Assembly: GCA_019426215.1 (NCBI GenBank)
Contig: CM033402.1
Span: forward strand, 6,201,246 to 6,265,245
Reading direction: 5' to 3'
Source of the DNA: Buddleja alternifolia
Taxonomy: Eukaryota > Streptophyta > Magnoliopsida > Lamiales > Scrophulariaceae
Length of the DNA: 64,000 nucleotides
Shown here: positions 63,462-64,000 of the stretch, piece after piece
Numbering within the stretch: position 1 is the first letter of the stretch
How the letters are laid out: every line of letters begins with the position of its first letter
Notes under the pieces: model-generated
Databases searched by the model: none
Seen by the model: only the letters and a program-made list of their open reading frames with translations
Told to the model about the DNA's origin: nothing
Translations under genes and position numbers: made by a program

Positions 63462-64000
63462 GCAAGTCTCGAGAAGATTATTAATACTAGTTAGGGTATG
63501 CATGTCCAAAAAATAAAATTTGATAAGAATAGTTTTGAATTAAAATTAATTTAGTTTTAGTAAAAGGCGAGAGAAGAGAAGAAAACGAACAAGGAAAAAA
63601 AGATGAGTAATAAAAGTTGAGTCATTAAAAAATAAGAGAAAAATGTAGGAACCCCATCCCTACCCCCCAACCCCAACCCAAAATATATATATATATCAAT
63701 TTTATAGATCATCTTATTGCCGTTAAGCCATCTTATTAAAATATATGAGATGACACTATAACAGTTACATTGTGTATGGACACCTGATTCAGCTATCTCT
63801 TGTCACACGGAAAATCGTTCTCCAAACCTTTCTTCATTTCTTAATAGTATAGATACAATACATGAAAATCGTTACCCCATATTTTTGTTTTCTTTATTTC
63901 GCTCTATCGGGCTACACCATGGCTCTTAGTGACTCGATAGGGTTTGTAGTAATCACAAAAGCCATCTCTAAGATTTGGTCTAAGTACAAGTAAACCCCAT
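63462..64000. other. gene-free end of window
   Basis: AT-rich with a (TA)n run at 63681-63693. No coding exon recognised. Confidence 0.45.

Overview
This is nuclear DNA from a flowering plant. The evidence is GT-AG introns in AT-rich sequence, plant-only gene families (phytocystatin, DGS1, a plant mitotic cyclin B1, CDKC, a coumarin-type 2-oxoglutarate dioxygenase), and a dense load of plant transposons. A eudicot is near certain. An asterid is my guess from overall protein style and cannot be proven here. All calls come from reading the sequence; exon joins were checked by codon phase, not by transcript data.

Layout. 1-2.7 kb: degraded Ty1/copia remains. 2.7-4.0 kb (-): phytocystatin with a frameshifted C-terminus. 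4.5-6.0 kb: MULE-type MITE, copia LTR, PIF/Harbinger end. 6.2-13.7 kb (+): 14-exon DGS1/NCA2 gene. 13.7-18.1 kb: nested hAT, SINE and PIF/Harbinger-type elements. 18.2-20.2 kb (+): F6'H-like dioxygenase. 21.5 kb: tRNA-Ala(UGC). 22.7-25.6 kb (+): B1-type mitotic cyclin with an MSA-rich promoter. 26.7-27.3 kb (-): molybdopterin synthase large subunit (CNX6). 28.5-33.1 kb: MITEs, SINEs, a broken F-box gene, a tandem array and a copia LTR. 33.3-34.4 kb (-): MAM33/p32-type mitochondrial protein with four 20-residue repeats. 36.1-40.2 kb: copia element with perfect TSD but lacking gag, protease and integrase. 44.5-50.5 kb (-): degenerate Ty3/gypsy chromovirus. 51.8-53.0 kb: Pack-MULE with 200-bp terminal inverted repeats and a 9-bp TSD, carrying a broken copy of an IRX15 (DUF579) xylan gene. 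54.3-54.9 kb: second copy of the 4.5-kb MULE-MITE. 56.0-59.7 kb (+): CDKC kinase. 61.0 kb to at least 63.0 kb (+): serine carboxypeptidase-like gene, missing its last exons in this window.

The host genes are unrelated housekeeping or specialised-metabolism genes and form no operon or cluster. What links them is a shared population of small inverted-repeat elements: about five related ~200-270 bp MITEs sit in introns or flanks of DGS1, CDKC and the carboxypeptidase gene. The most interesting objects are the Pack-MULE, the cystatin frameshift, the repeated N-terminal region of the p32-like protein with inverted ~185-bp arrays on either side, and an unexplained 47-codon ORF inserted in one gypsy LTR.
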